From an uncultured Clostridia bacterium (GTDB lineage: Bacteria; Bacillota; Clostridia; UBA1381), in the NCBI GenBank assembly GCA_947624485.1, contig CANQKM010000008.1, positions 62,001 through 126,000 of the forward strand: DNA of 64,000 nucleotides, read 5' to 3'. Within the stretch, counting starts at the first letter, position 1; each line of letters opens with the position of its first letter. This document shows positions 1-9,704 of this stretch, in pieces. The position numbers were made by a program, and so were the translations under genes. The notes beneath the pieces are model-generated. The model did no database searches. It was not told the origin of the DNA and saw only the letters and a program-made list of their open reading frames with translations.

Positions 1-2
1 CC

Positions 3-209
3 CAGATGCAGCTTATCGACGAGCATGAAATTACAAAGCGCGCCTACGAGCAGGCTAATGAGCTTGTGAACGCGGCGCAGTCGAAATCCGTTGAGATTAA
101 GACCGACACCGACCAGTACGTTGACGACATCTTAAACGACGCGGAGCATCGTCTCGACCTGCTTCTCCGTAAGATCCGCGAGGACAGATCGTATTTTAAC
201 AATAACTGA
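3..209 (+). CDS. C-terminal end of a coiled-coil protein (partial)
   Basis: The reading frame is already open at the left edge of the window, so only the last 68 or so residues are visible. They are highly charged, helical and without hydrophobic segments, ending in DRSYFNNN. This resembles the short ATP-synthase-subunit-H/DivIVA-like coiled-coil proteins often found in Clostridia, but the family cannot be fixed from this fragment. The internal ATG at 6 has no ribosome site and is probably not the start. A hairpin follows the stop. Confidence 0.55.
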   Translation, partial: QMQLIDEHEITKRAYEQANELVNAAQSKSVEIKTDTDQYVDDILNDAEHRLDLLLRKIREDRSYFNNN

Positions 210-233
210 TTTTCCGCAAAAAACAACAAAAAA

Positions 234-262
234 GAGCTGAACCTATCTTCAGCTCTATTTCT
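234..262 (+). terminator. Rho-independent terminator before fhs
   Basis: GAGCTGAA (234-241) pairs with TTCAGCTC (248-255) and is followed by a T-rich stretch. It separates the upstream coiled-coil gene from fhs. Confidence 0.6.
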
Positions 263-299
263 GTTTGTATAATAAAAATTACCGCATAAGGAGGACATT

Positions 300-1970
300 A
301 TGTTATCTGATATTGAAATCGCTCAGGGAGCGGAAATGAAGCACATCCGCGACATCGCCGCGTCCGTAGGAATAACCGAGGACGAGCTTGAATATTACGG
401 CAAGTACAAGGCGAAGGTATCGGGCGAGCTGTGGAACAGAGTAAAGGACAACGACGACGGCAAGCTCGTGCTTGTGACCGCGATAAATCCGACGCCCGCC
501 GGCGAGGGTAAGACGACAACGACGATAGGTCTCGGCGACGCGCTCACGAGAATGGGTAAAAAGTGCGTGCTTGCGCTGCGCGAACCGTCTCTCGGCCCTG
601 TCATGGGCATTAAAGGCGGCGCTGCAGGCGGCGGTTACAGTCAGGTCGTGCCGATGGAGGACATCAACCTTCACTTTACCGGTGATATGCACGCAATAAC
701 AGCCGCGAACAACCTGCTTTCCGCGATGATCGACAACCACATTCACCAGGGTAACGCGCTCGATATAGACGTGAACAACATCGTGTGGAAACGCGTTCTC
801 GATATGAACGACCGCGCTTTGAGAAGCGTCGTTGTGGGACTGGGCGGCAGACTTAACGGCGTGCCGCGCGAGGACGGATTTATGATAACGGTCGCGTCGG
901 AGATCATGGCGATACTCTGTCTCGCGTCGGATCTGGAGGATTTAAAAAACCGTTTCGGCGAGATTATAATCGGCTACAACCGCTCGGGACAGCCCGTAAA
1001 AGCGTCGGATCTGAACGCGCAGGGCGCAATGGCGGCGCTTATGAAGGACGCAATCAAGCCGAACCTTGTTCAGACGCTCGAGCATACGCCCGCGTTCATT
1101 CACGGTGGCCCGTTCGCGAACATAGCGCACGGCTGCAACAGCGTTCAGGCGACAAAGCTTGCGTTAAAGCTGGGCGATTACACGATCACCGAGGCAGGCT
1201 TCGGCGCGGATTTGGGCGCGGAAAAGTTTATGGACATAAAGTGCCGCGCCGCCGGACTCAAACCCGACGCGGTAGTTATCGTCGCGACGGTGAGAGCGCT
1301 TAAATACAACGGCGGCGCCGCGAAAACAGACCTTAAAGCGGAGAACGTTGACGCGCTGCTTCGCGGTATAGGCAACCTCGAAAAGCACATAGAAAATATG
1401 AAGTCGTACGGTGTGCCTGTCGTTGTCGCGGTCAACCGTTTCGACACCGACACAGACGCGGAGCTTGACGCGGTAAAGGAACGCTGCGCCGCGCTCGGCG
1501 CAAAGTGCGCTTTGAGCGAGGTGTTCGCGAAGGGCGGCGAAGGCGGAGAGGAGCTTGCAAGGCTCGTAATCGAAGCCATGGAAAACGAAAAATCCAACTA
1601 CGCCCCCGCCTACGACGTGAACGACAGCATAAAGGATAAGATAAACACCATCGTGACGAAAATCTACGGCGGCGCGGGCGCGGTTTACAGCGCGAAGGCG
1701 AACCGTCAGATACGCGAAATAGAAGCTCTGGGACTTGACAAAAAGCCGGTATGTATGGCAAAAACGCAGTATTCGCTGTCCGACGACGCGTCGCTTCTCG
1801 GCAGACCGAAGGACTTTACCGTCACAGTGAACACCGTAAGAGTATCGAACGGCGCAGGCTTTATCGTCGCGGAAACAGGCAATATTATGGTAATGCCCGG
1901 ACTTCCCAAGGTACCAGCCGCAAACAACATCGACATCGACGCAGACGGAGTTATTACGGGACTGTTCTAA
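300..1970 (+). CDS. fhs: Formate--tetrahydrofolate ligase
   Basis: Cytoplasmic enzyme that joins formate to tetrahydrofolate using ATP, giving 10-formyl-THF for purine synthesis or the methyl branch of the Wood-Ljungdahl/glycine pathways. The 556-residue length is normal for the family. The P-loop is visible as [13 protein letters not shown] near residue 65, and the whole sequence reads as a standard Fhs. The ATG is preceded by AAGGAGG at good spacing. Four tandem copies of the GGGGACACTAAA word begin at the base after the stop codon. With pta and ackA nearby it fits an organism that makes acetate and ATP from acetyl-CoA, but no other Wood-Ljungdahl genes are in view. Confidence 0.97.
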   Translation: MLSDIEIAQGAEMKHIRDIAASVGITEDELEYYGKYKAKVSGELWNRVKDNDDGKLVLVTAINPTPAGEGKTTTTIGLGDALTRMGKKCVLALREPSLGPVMGIKGGAAGGGYSQVVPMEDINLHFTGDMHAITAANNLLSAMIDNHIHQGNALDIDVNNIVWKRVLDMNDRALRSVVVGLGGRLNGVPREDGFMITVASEIMAILCLASDLEDLKNRFGEIIIGYNRSGQPVKASDLNAQGAMAALMKDAIKPNLVQTLEHTPAFIHGGPFANIAHGCNSVQATKLALKLGDYTITEAGFGADLGAEKFMDIKCRAAGLKPDAVVIVATVRALKYNGGAAKTDLKAENVDALLRGIGNLEKHIENMKSYGVPVVVAVNRFDTDTDAELDAVKERCAALGAKCALSEVFAKGGEGGEELARLVIEAMENEKSNYAPAYDVNDSIKDKINTIVTKIYGGAGAVYSAKANRQIREIEALGLDKKPVCMAKTQYSLSDDASLLGRPKDFTVTVNTVRVSNGAGFIVAETGNIMVMPGLPKVPAANNIDIDADGVITGLF

Positions 1971-2038
1971 GGGGACACTAAAACCCGTGGGGACACTAAA
2001 GCTACGGGGACACTAAAATATATAAAGGGACACTAAAA
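1971..2038 (+). repeat. Four tandem copies of the GGGGACACTAAA word
   Basis: Copies start at 1971, 1989, 2006 and 2027 (the last lacks one G), with short different spacers. The array fills the whole fhs-tsaE gap. The last copy runs into the tsaE start codon, so its AAAGGGA acts as the only visible Shine-Dalgarno sequence for tsaE, about 7 nt from the ATG. Confidence 0.9.
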
Positions 2039-2466
2039 TGCAATTTATTTCAAACAGCCCCGACGAAACGCAGACCTTTGCCGCCGATATGGCAAAGAGG
2101 CTACGGGCGGGCGACGTACTGTGCCTTTACGGCGATCTCGGCGCGGGCAAAACGGCATTCGTGCAGGGACTTGCAAAGGGACTCGGAATAGACGAGCCTA
2201 TCACAAGCCCGACATTCACGATAGTGAACGAGTACGAGGGACGGCTGCCGCTCTACCATTTCGATGTGTACCGAATAGCGGACAGCGATGAGATGTACGA
2301 GGTCGGCTTTGACGAATACGTGTACGGCGAAGGCGTGTCGGTTATCGAGTGGCCGCAGCTTATAGCGGACATTCTGCCCGAAAGGCGGTACAACATAGAG
2401 ATAAAAAAAGACCTCGAAAAGGGCGAAAACTACAGGGAGATAACGGTAAAGGAGTGTGTGCGATGA
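2038..2466 (+). CDS. tsaE: tRNA t6A threonylcarbamoyladenosine ATPase TsaE
   Basis: Small ATPase (142 residues, normal length) that works with TsaB and TsaD to make threonylcarbamoyl-adenosine 37 in ANN-decoding tRNAs. Walker A is seen as YGDLGAGKTAF near residues 31-41, and SPTFTIVNEYEG is the conserved switch segment. The stop overlaps the tsaB start (ATGA), so the two are translationally coupled. The ribosome site is supplied by a GGGACACTAAAATG repeat copy, which is unusual. tsaD is not in the window. Confidence 0.95.
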   Translation: MQFISNSPDETQTFAADMAKRLRAGDVLCLYGDLGAGKTAFVQGLAKGLGIDEPITSPTFTIVNEYEGRLPLYHFDVYRIADSDEMYEVGFDEYVYGEGVSVIEWPQLIADILPERRYNIEIKKDLEKGENYREITVKECVR

Positions 2467-3167
2467 GAGTTCTGGCGGTGGAAACGTCCGCGAACGCCGC
2501 GTCGGCGGCTGTAATGGAGGACGATTTGCTTCTGGGCGAATATATACTTAACCACAAAAAAACGCACTCGCAGAAGATAATGCCGATGATCGACGCGCTC
2601 CTTACGGATTTGGAGCTTACGCCCCGGGACATCGACGTGTACGCGGCAAGCGTAGGCCCCGGCTCGTTTACGGGACTCAGGATAGGCGTTGCGACCGTTA
2701 AGGCTCTCGCGCACGCGGCGGACAAGCCCGTTGTGAGCGTCGGAACGCTCGAAGTGCTCGCGTGGAACGTGCCGCACGCGGAGCATATAATCGTACCCGT
2801 AATAGACGCGCGCGGCAATAACGTGTACGCCGCGAGCTATATCTGGGACGGCACTCTTAAGGAGCTTGGCGCGCCCGAGGCTATGACGATCGAGGAATGT
2901 GTTGAAAGCTGCGGCAATTTCCTCGACACGATTTTTGTCGGCGACGGCGCGGCTGCGCACAGAGAATATATAACGGAAAAGCTCGGCGATAAGGCGTTTT
3001 TCCCGCACGGCGCGGCGTTAAATCCGCGTGCGTCGTCGGTCGCGGCTGCCGCGCTGTACAAGGCGAAAAGAGGGGAAACGCAGAATTACGCGGACATGAA
3101 ACCGTACTATATCAAAAAGTCGCAGGCTGAAAAAGAGCTTGAAGAACGCGAAAAGCGGGGACACTAA
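2463..3167 (+). CDS. tsaB: tRNA t6A biosynthesis protein TsaB
   Basis: Actin-fold partner of TsaD/TsaE in tRNA t6A37 synthesis, 234 residues. The start was placed at the ATG overlapping the tsaE stop; a longer upstream frame merely shadows tsaE. The N-terminal MRVLAVETSANAAS and the VGPGSFTGLRIG motif are typical of TsaB. Oddity: the last three residues and stop (RGH-stop) are encoded by a GGGGACACTAA repeat copy, so the repeat appears to have trimmed or rewritten the C-terminus. The next repeat copy forms the ribosome site of rpiB. Confidence 0.95.
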   Translation: MRVLAVETSANAASAAVMEDDLLLGEYILNHKKTHSQKIMPMIDALLTDLELTPRDIDVYAASVGPGSFTGLRIGVATVKALAHAADKPVVSVGTLEVLAWNVPHAEHIIVPVIDARGNNVYAASYIWDGTLKELGAPEAMTIEECVESCGNFLDTIFVGDGAAAHREYITEKLGDKAFFPHGAALNPRASSVAAAALYKAKRGETQNYADMKPYYIKKSQAEKELEEREKRGH

Positions 3168-3186
3168 AATAAGGGGGACACTAAAA
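3157..3186 (+). repeat. Two GGGGACACTAAA copies across tsaB stop and rpiB start
   Basis: Copies at 3157-3169 and 3174-3186. The first encodes the tsaB stop codon; the second ends in the rpiB start codon and gives it its GGGGG Shine-Dalgarno-like run. Confidence 0.9.
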
Positions 3187-3623
3187 TGATAGCGATAGGA
3201 AGCGACCACGGCGGTTACGAGCTTAAGGGACACATAATAAAGCACCTCACCGAGCGCGGCATAGAGGTAAAGGATTTCGGAACGTACACTGAGGACAGCG
3301 TGGATTATCCCGACTGCGCGAAGCCGGTGTGCGAAGCGATTCTCAAAGGCGAGTGCGAGAGAGGAATACTCATCTGTGGCACAGGCATAGGCATATCCAT
3401 GGCAGCGAACAAGTACAAGGGCATACGCGCCGCGCTGTGCGGAGACGTGTTCAGCGCGAAAATGGCGAAGGAGCATAACAACGCGCACATCGTCTGCCTC
3501 GGCGGACGCGTGACTGGCAGAGAGCTTGCGTTTATGATTGTGGACACGTTCCTCGACGCGGAATTTCTCGGCGGCAGACACCAAAAACGAATAGATAAAA
3601 TCCACGTGATAGAAAACGAATAA
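3186..3623 (+). CDS. rpiB: Ribose-5-phosphate isomerase B
   Basis: Interconverts ribose 5-phosphate and ribulose 5-phosphate in the non-oxidative pentose phosphate pathway. Length 145 residues is normal for the RpiB/LacAB fold. Motifs seen: GSDHGGYELK at the N-terminus, ILICGTGIGISMAANK with the catalytic Cys, and AKMAKEHNNAHIVCLGGR. The start ATG directly follows a GGGGGACACTAAA repeat copy. A strong terminator follows, so fhs-tsaE-tsaB-rpiB may form one transcription unit. Confidence 0.96.
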   Translation: MIAIGSDHGGYELKGHIIKHLTERGIEVKDFGTYTEDSVDYPDCAKPVCEAILKGECERGILICGTGIGISMAANKYKGIRAALCGDVFSAKMAKEHNNAHIVCLGGRVTGRELAFMIVDTFLDAEFLGGRHQKRIDKIHVIENE

Positions 3624-3633
3624 CGCGTATTTT

Positions 3634-3684
3634 CGGCGGTTTTTCTTCTCTTTGAAACAAGAGCGGGAAAACCGCCGTTTTTTT
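3634..3684 (+). terminator. Terminator after rpiB
   Basis: CGGCGGTTTT (3634-3643) pairs with AAAACCGCCG (3668-3677), followed by a run of seven T. Confidence 0.85.
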
Positions 3685-3695
3685 GCAATATATAC

Positions 3696-3724
3696 TTGAA
3701 AAATTTAGTAAAAAAGTATATAAT
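3696..3724 (+). promoter_or_regulatory. Promoter of pta
   Basis: TTGAAA (3696-3701), 17-bp spacer, TATAAT (3719-3724), about 40 bp upstream of the pta start. Confidence 0.75.
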
Positions 3725-3748
3725 ATAATTTACGGAAAAACCAAATGA

Positions 3749-4765
<1,017 letters not shown>

Positions 4766-4792
4766 AATATGAGATAAATTATGATTTAGCTA

Positions 4793-4913
4793 CGTGAGGC
4801 TCCCCTTGAGGGGAGCTGTCGGCGGAGCCGACTGAGAGGTGGTTTTCTAAAATTCGTTGCCACCTCTCCGTCATCGCTTCGCGATGCCACCTCCCCTCGA
4901 GGGGAGGCTCACG
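4793..4913. repeat. Palindromic MITE/REP-like element, copy 1
   Basis: About 121 bp with imperfect inverted ends CGTGAGGCTCCCC / GGGGAGGCTCACG. Nested smaller hairpins (GTCGGCGGAGCCGAC and CATCGCTTCGCGATG) and inner arms GAGAGGTGG / CCACCTCTC lie inside. It has no coding capacity. Related copies are at 13877-13995 and 19607-19729. Confidence 0.85.
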
Positions 4914-4928
4914 AGATACGTCGTCCGT

Positions 4929-5052
4929 CGTTAGCCTCCCTTGTCAAAGGGAGGGGGACCGCCGAAGGCGGTGGAGGGATTCATAGTAAAAATCAAAAAG
5001 GAATCCCCCAGTCAGCTACGCTGACAGCCCCCTTTAACAAGGGGGCCTTACG
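4929..5052. repeat. Palindromic MITE/REP-like element, second family
   Basis: About 124 bp, ends CGTTAGCCTCCCTT / AAGGGGGCCTTACG, with nested hairpins CCGCCGAAGGCGG and GTCAGCTACGCTGAC. The architecture matches the neighbouring element but the sequence differs. Together the two fill the 320-bp pta-ackA gap, leaving only the ackA ribosome site. Confidence 0.8.
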
Positions 5053-5085
5053 CGCAACACACAAAAACAGAAAGGAAGCAAAACC

Positions 5086-6282
5086 ATGAAAATATTAGTA
5101 ATAAACGCGGGAAGTTCGTCCTTGAAGTACCAGCTTATCGACATGGACAGCGAAACCGTTCTCGCGAAGGGTTTATGCGAAAGAATAGGCATAGACGGCT
5201 CGAATCTTCAGCACACGAACATTGCGAAGGACGAAAAGACAAAGATAGAAAAGCCGATGAAGGATCACGGCGACGCGATACAAATGGTTATCGACGCGCT
5301 TGTTGACAGTGAAATCGGCGTTATCTCGTCGATGGACGAGATAGGCGCGGTGGGACACAGAGTGGTACACGGCGCGGAGGAGTTCGCGGACTCGTGCGTG
5401 ATAACGGACGCGGTAATGAAGGCGCTCGAAAAGTGCGTGCCGCTCGCGCCGCTGCACAATCCGCCGAACCTGATCGGTATCGAGGCTTGCACAAAAATCA
5501 TGCCGAACGTTCCGCAGATAGCGGTATTCGACACGGCGTTCCACCAGACGATGCCGCCGAAGGCGTTTATGTACGCGCTTCCGTACGAATACTACGAGAA
5601 CGACGGAATAAGAAAGTACGGCTTCCACGGCACGAGCCACAAGTACGTTTCGCAGAAGGCTGCCGAGTTTCTGGGTAAGCCCGCCTCGGAGCTTAAAATT
5701 GTAACGTGCCACCTCGGCAACGGCTCGTCAATATCGGCTGTTGACGGCGGCAAGTGCGTTGACACGTCGATGGGCTTTACGCCGCTCGACGGCGTGCCGA
5801 TGGGTACGAGAACCGGCTCTATGGATCCTGCGGTCGTAACGTACCTCATAAATCAGAAGGGTATGGACGCGAAGGCCGTTGACACGCTTATGAACAAGCA
5901 GAGCGGCGTGCAGGGCGTTTCGGGCGTGTCGTCCGACTTCCGCGATTTGAGCGCGGCGGCGGACGAGGGCAACGAGAGAGCGAAGCTCGCGCTCGATATG
6001 TTCGCGTACCAGGTCAAGAAGTATATCGGCTCGTACGCCGCTGCCATGGGCGGAATCGACGCCGTTGTGTTTACCGCCGGAGTGGGCGAGAACGACGCGC
6101 AGACGAGAGCCGCAGTTACTGACGGTCTCGGCTTCCTCGGCATCAAGGTTGACGCGGACAAGAACAACACACGCGGCACGGTCGACATTTCGGCGGCCGA
6201 CGCGGCTGTTAAGACGCTCGTCATACCGACAAACGAAGAACTTATGATAGCCATAGACACAAAGAGACTTGTCGAAGGTTAA
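5086..6282 (+). CDS. ackA: Acetate kinase
   Basis: Makes ATP and acetate from acetyl phosphate. 398 residues, normal length for the ASKHA-fold family. Signatures seen: the N-terminal [47 protein letters not shown], and the [29 protein letters not shown] nucleotide-binding region. Ribosome site AAAGGAAG precedes the ATG. It is downstream of pta and probably functions with it; whether both share a transcript across the palindromic elements is unclear. Confidence 0.97.
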   Translation: MKILVINAGSSSLKYQLIDMDSETVLAKGLCERIGIDGSNLQHTNIAKDEKTKIEKPMKDHGDAIQMVIDALVDSEIGVISSMDEIGAVGHRVVHGAEEFADSCVITDAVMKALEKCVPLAPLHNPPNLIGIEACTKIMPNVPQIAVFDTAFHQTMPPKAFMYALPYEYYENDGIRKYGFHGTSHKYVSQKAAEFLGKPASELKIVTCHLGNGSSISAVDGGKCVDTSMGFTPLDGVPMGTRTGSMDPAVVTYLINQKGMDAKAVDTLMNKQSGVQGVSGVSSDFRDLSAAADEGNERAKLALDMFAYQVKKYIGSYAAAMGGIDAVVFTAGVGENDAQTRAAVTDGLGFLGIKVDADKNNTRGTVDISAADAAVKTLVIPTNEELMIAIDTKRLVEG

Positions 6283-6295
6283 AGACAAAAATACG

Positions 6296-6322
6296 GGGGC
6301 TGCTTGTCAGCCCCTTCTTTTT
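6296..6322 (+). terminator. Terminator after ackA
   Basis: GGGGCTG (6296-6302) pairs with CAGCCCC (6308-6314), followed by TTCTTTTT. It lies between ackA and the chosen cca start. Confidence 0.8.
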
Positions 6323-6346
6323 AGAGAAATTGTGCGGAGTGATAGT

Positions 6347-7687
6347 ATGCGTATAAGTATGCCCGACAGCGTAACAGAGATTATGAGCCGTTTGGAGGAA
6401 AACGGCTTTTCGGCGTACCTTGCGGGCGGAGCGGTGCGCGATATACTCATGGGCAAACAGCCGCACGATTACGATATTGCAACGAGCGCGCTCCCGCAGG
6501 ACGTGAAGCGGATGTTTAAGCGCACGATCGACACAGGTATAAAGCACGGCACGGTGACGGTTGTCGTGAACAAGACGGGCTACGAGGTGACGACGTTCCG
6601 CTCCGACGGAGTATACCGCGATGGCAGGCATCCCGACAGCGTGGAGTTTGTGAGCCGTCCGAAAACCGACGCCGAGCGGCGCGATTTTACCGTGAACGCT
6701 ATGATGTACAATCCCGAAAGCGGTATTCTCGACTATTTCGGCGGCAGAAACGATATTAAAAACAGGCTCATAAGGTGCGTCGGCGACGCGGAAACAAGGT
6801 TTAAAGAGGACGCGCTGAGGATGCTCAGGGCTGTGCGGTTCAGCGCGGCTCTGTCGTTCAAAATCGAGGAAAAAACGTGGCGCGCGATAAAAAAGTGCGC
6901 GGTGCTTATAAAAAAGGTGAGTGCGGAGCGCGTGCGCGAGGAAATAAACAAAATCATACTTTCCGACAACCCCGACTATATGCGCAAGCTGCACGAGTGC
7001 GGACTTCTGCAGCACATCATGCCGGAGCTTGACCGCTGCTTTGGCGAGCCGCAGCGCAACAAGTACCACATTTACGACGTCGGCGAGCATATCATGCGGA
7101 CGGTAAAGAACACGCCGCCCGATCTGACGGTCAGGTGGGCGGCGCTGATGCACGACATAGGAAAGCCGCTCTGCTCGTCAACCGACCAGAACGGTACGAT
7201 CCATTTTTACGGTCACCACCGCGAAAGCGGCTCGATAGCCGTTGACCTTATGCACCGCCTGCGCATGGACAGCGATATTATACGCGATGTGGCTGTGCTT
7301 GTCGAGAACCACGACGTGCGCGTCGAGCCGGCGAGAGCGCCGGTAAAGCGCATGATGGCGCGCACGGGCGAGACGCTGTTTGAAAAGCTTCTGCAGCTGC
7401 AGACAGCCGACAATATGGCGAAGAACCCGATATATTTCCCCGAAAAGAAAAAGCGTATAGACGACGCGTACACGCTGTACAAGGAAATTCTCGCGGAGCG
7501 TCAGCCGTATCTTGTATCGCACCTCGCGGTGAACGGCAAGGATCTGATAAAGCTCGGCTACCGCCCCGGCAGGGAGATAGGCGACGTTTTGAAAAAGCTG
7601 ATCGACGAGGTTATAATAGATCCGAAGCTCAACAACCGCGAGTTTCTGCTCAAGCGCGCGAGGGAGTACAGAGTAAGCAGAAGATAA
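6347..7687 (+). CDS. cca: CCA tRNA nucleotidyltransferase with HD domain
   Basis: Adds or repairs the 3'-CCA of tRNA. About 446 residues. Class II nucleotidyltransferase head with GGAVRDILMGKQPHDYDIATSA near residues 25-45 (metal-binding DxD) and RRDFTVNAM, then the RNA-binding middle and a C-terminal HD phosphohydrolase domain (MHDIGKP and GHHRES). The open frame extends 26 codons upstream into ackA, but the ATG at 6347 has a GGAG site and lies after the ackA terminator, so it was chosen. An internal alternative ATG lies four codons later. Confidence 0.93.
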   Translation: MRISMPDSVTEIMSRLEENGFSAYLAGGAVRDILMGKQPHDYDIATSALPQDVKRMFKRTIDTGIKHGTVTVVVNKTGYEVTTFRSDGVYRDGRHPDSVEFVSRPKTDAERRDFTVNAMMYNPESGILDYFGGRNDIKNRLIRCVGDAETRFKEDALRMLRAVRFSAALSFKIEEKTWRAIKKCAVLIKKVSAERVREEINKIILSDNPDYMRKLHECGLLQHIMPELDRCFGEPQRNKYHIYDVGEHIMRTVKNTPPDLTVRWAALMHDIGKPLCSSTDQNGTIHFYGHHRESGSIAVDLMHRLRMDSDIIRDVAVLVENHDVRVEPARAPVKRMMARTGETLFEKLLQLQTADNMAKNPIYFPEKKKRIDDAYTLYKEILAERQPYLVSHLAVNGKDLIKLGYRPGREIGDVLKKLIDEVIIDPKLNNREFLLKRAREYRVSRR

Positions 7688-7717
7688 ATTTACCGCCATA
7701 CACATCCGATCGCTCAT

Positions 7718-7730
7718 GGGGACACTAAAA
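7718..7730 (+). repeat. GGGGACACTAAA copy after cca
   Basis: Single direct copy immediately before the palindromic pair at 7727-7766. Confidence 0.85.
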
Positions 7731-7766
7731 AACGGGGACACTAAAATTTTAGTGTCCCCGTTTTTT
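7727..7766. terminator. 40-bp perfect palindrome built from two opposed repeat copies
   Basis: Bases 7727-7746 and 7747-7766 are exact reverse complements. The half-site is AAAAAACGGGGACACTAAAA. A-run and T-run flank the GC stem on both sides, so it can terminate transcription in both directions between the converging cca and DUF6591-like genes. It is made of one direct and one inverted copy of the GGGGACACTAAA word. Confidence 0.9.
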
Positions 7767-7775
7767 GCTGCGCGA

Positions 7776-8492
7776 TTATCCCAAACCGTTGAACTTTTGT
7801 AAAATTTCTCCCATCCTTTTTGTGTATTCGGCAACGTCGGCGGGAGACATATCCTTTAAGCCGTCCTCATATTGTTTGGCTTTTTCCGACCATTCGGCTG
7901 TATCGCCCGCGAATTCCGCGTATTCGGATATTAACGCGGTATCGGTCGGATTTTCCTTATATTTTTTCATAAATGCAATGTAGGAATCCACCCAATCCTC
8001 GTAATCGTCAAGGAACTGTTTCCAGTCCGAGGAAACATCGGACGTACTTGCGGTTTCACCGCCGGTGTCCGCCGCCGCGGGAACCGGCGTCGGCGTCGGC
8101 TCGGCTTCGATGTATGTATAGTCGTCCTGCGCATAATATATGGTGACCTTCTTGGTTTTTGTCGTTTTGTAAGTGTAATCGGGGTTTGTTTCGTTGTTGA
8201 CCTTAAACACTTCGCCCTTTTTCACGCTTCTGTCATATATGCCGTCCGCTAAAATACTTCCGGCGTCGGCTTCGACTGTGGTTACCTTAAATCCGTTTTC
8301 ATTCAGCACCGTTTCCGCGTCCGTGTAATTTATGCCCATTACATTCGGGATTTCCTTTGTCCTCGCTTTGTCTACGGATGTACTCACTATGCGGAATATA
8401 ATCAGAAGAGCGATAAGTCCGATAACCCATATCCACCATCTTTGATAAAGTTTTTTCTCTTTCTTCGTATTGTTGTTTGTCTGTTCGCTCAT
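7776..8492 (-). CDS. Membrane-anchored DUF6591-like protein with a PASTA-like region
   Basis: 238 residues. A charged N-terminus (KKEKKLYQR) is followed by one membrane segment (WWIWVIGLIALLIIF, about residues 18-32), so the rest is probably outside the cell. Next comes a PASTA-like repeat (IPNVMGINYTDAETVLNENGFKV), a Pro/Thr linker (EPTPTPVP) and a C-terminal helical domain beginning SDWKQFLDDYEDWVDSY that I associate with DUF6591 from memory. Function unknown. It is divergent from an XRE repressor and probably under its control through the inverted repeats between them. Confidence 0.75.
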   Translation of the reverse strand: MSEQTNNNTKKEKKLYQRWWIWVIGLIALLIIFRIVSTSVDKARTKEIPNVMGINYTDAETVLNENGFKVTTVEADAGSILADGIYDRSVKKGEVFKVNNETNPDYTYKTTKTKKVTIYYAQDDYTYIEAEPTPTPVPAAADTGGETASTSDVSSDWKQFLDDYEDWVDSYIAFMKKYKENPTDTALISEYAEFAGDTAEWSEKAKQYEDGLKDMSPADVAEYTKRMGEILQKFNGLG

Positions 8493-8531
8493 AACAGAAC
8501 CTCCTTTGTAAATATATTGACAACAATATTA

Positions 8532-8594
8532 TAGTAAATATTTTTACTAAAGTCAATAGTAAATATATTTATTAGGATAAAATATTTATATCCT
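8532..8594. promoter_or_regulatory. Three inverted-repeat operators between divergent genes
   Basis: 8532-8549 is a perfect 7-4-7 inverted repeat, TAGTAAA-TATT-TTTACTA. 8557-8574 repeats the same layout with one mismatch, 25 bp on. 8574-8594 is a different inverted repeat with arms AGGATA/TATCCT. They sit in an AT-rich gap between the DUF6591-like gene and the XRE gene, the expected place for autoregulation. Confidence 0.7.
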
Positions 8595-8614
8595 GATAAA
8601 ATGAGGCGTTTGCT

Positions 8615-8935
8615 ATGAAGTATATTAAAAGAATACGTGATTTGCGTGAAGATAACGATAAAACACAAACTGAAATCGCCGAATATCTCGGCACATCTCA
8701 GACAATGTACGCGCGTTATGAGCGGGGTGCAAACGAGCTGCCGATACGCCATTTGCTTGCGCTGTGTAAGTATTATAATGTGTCGGCGGACTATTTGCTG
8801 TGCATCAGCGACGTGAAACAAAGGGCTGACAATATCTCGGACAATGAAAGAAAATTACTGAACACCCTCCGTTCCCTGCCGCGCGGCAAACAAAATCAGG
8901 CGTTCGGAATGATTTCCGAGCTTTCAAACACATGA
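8615..8935 (+). CDS. XRE-family helix-turn-helix regulator
   Basis: 106 residues. The Cro/CI-type HTH covers residues 1-65 (KRIRDLREDNDKTQTEIAEYLGTSQTMYARYERG, then LLALCKYYNVSADYLLCIS), the usual arrangement of small repressors in Firmicutes. The short C-terminal tail (NERKLLNTLRSLPRGKQNQAF) is a common regulatory helix. It probably represses its own promoter and the divergent membrane protein gene via the TAGTAAA inverted repeats. Target and inducer are unknown. Confidence 0.85.
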   Translation: MKYIKRIRDLREDNDKTQTEIAEYLGTSQTMYARYERGANELPIRHLLALCKYYNVSADYLLCISDVKQRADNISDNERKLLNTLRSLPRGKQNQAFGMISELSNT

Positions 8936-8981
8936 ATCTTACGGGCGAACGCTGTTCATCTTTGCGAATACACCGAAGGAT

Positions 8982-9704
8982 TTACTTTCGCCGCGCTTGC
9001 TCAGTCATTTTTTCGTTCATCAGCATTTCCGTGTAGTATTTTTCAAGCTCGGGGTAGTCTAGAAGCGCCCTGCGTCCCTCGTCGGTGATACGGTAAACGC
9101 CCTTTTGTACCTTTTCGTACCAGCCGTATGAATTGTACCGCAGTATGGTCTGCGTGTTGTCCGCGCCGCCCAAGCCGCGTATCTCCTTTGGGCTAAGCTC
9201 GCCGTACATATCGAGTATACACGCTATTTTTATACACTTTTCCGTGTACGCGGTGACGATTTTCGTACCCGTTACGCCGCCTGTATTCGTGTCGATGCTC
9301 CGGCCGTCAATTTCGCGCAGTATCTCCCTGCGCTTTTTTTGATTTTTGTACGTCGACGTGTACGGCTTCGGCTCGAACACGATCTCCGCGAACGAATGCT
9401 CGCCGCGCAGCGACACGAATATAAGACCGAGTTCCAGCTTTTTCAGCACAGAAAACACCTGCCGGAACTTATTGAACGAGTAATTCTTCGGCTTCGGCAC
9501 GGCGACAAAAACATCCGCGCCCGTCCTCTGACGTTTAAGTCCCTGCGCTAAAAGCGTGACCGTCATGTTTCGCTTAAGCTCTATAATTATAAATTCATCG
9601 TCCTTTACCGCCGTCATGTCGCAGTCCTTTACCTCGGCGTTGACCTTGTAGCCGCGCTTTTCAAACAGGTCGCGGACAGGCGGATAAAGCTCCTTCTCCG
9701 TCAT
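8982..9704 (-). CDS. DUF2161-like PD-(D/E)XK-fold protein
   Basis: 240 residues, soluble. The N-terminal half carries a nuclease-like core: PPVRDLFEKRGYKV then VKDCDMTAVKDDEFIIIELKRNMTVTLLAQGLKRQ, where D...ELK is a PD-(D/E)XK-type catalytic pattern. The C-terminal half looks like a winged helix (KIACILDMYGELSPKEIRGLG through GVYRITDEGRRAL). I assign it to DUF2161 from memory. Its start overlaps the stop of the deacetylase gene (ATGA), so both are probably co-transcribed. Function unknown. Confidence 0.7.
   Translation of the reverse strand: MTEKELYPPVRDLFEKRGYKVNAEVKDCDMTAVKDDEFIIIELKRNMTVTLLAQGLKRQRTGADVFVAVPKPKNYSFNKFRQVFSVLKKLELGLIFVSLRGEHSFAEIVFEPKPYTSTYKNQKKRREILREIDGRSIDTNTGGVTGTKIVTAYTEKCIKIACILDMYGELSPKEIRGLGGADNTQTILRYNSYGWYEKVQKGVYRITDEGRRALLDYPELEKYYTEMLMNEKMTEQARRK

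Noticed and set aside
5173-5712. Long minus-strand frames opposite fhs, ackA, mutS and the GH127 gene
   Set aside because: They arise from the GC-rich codon use of the sense genes, lack ribosome sites, and resemble no family.
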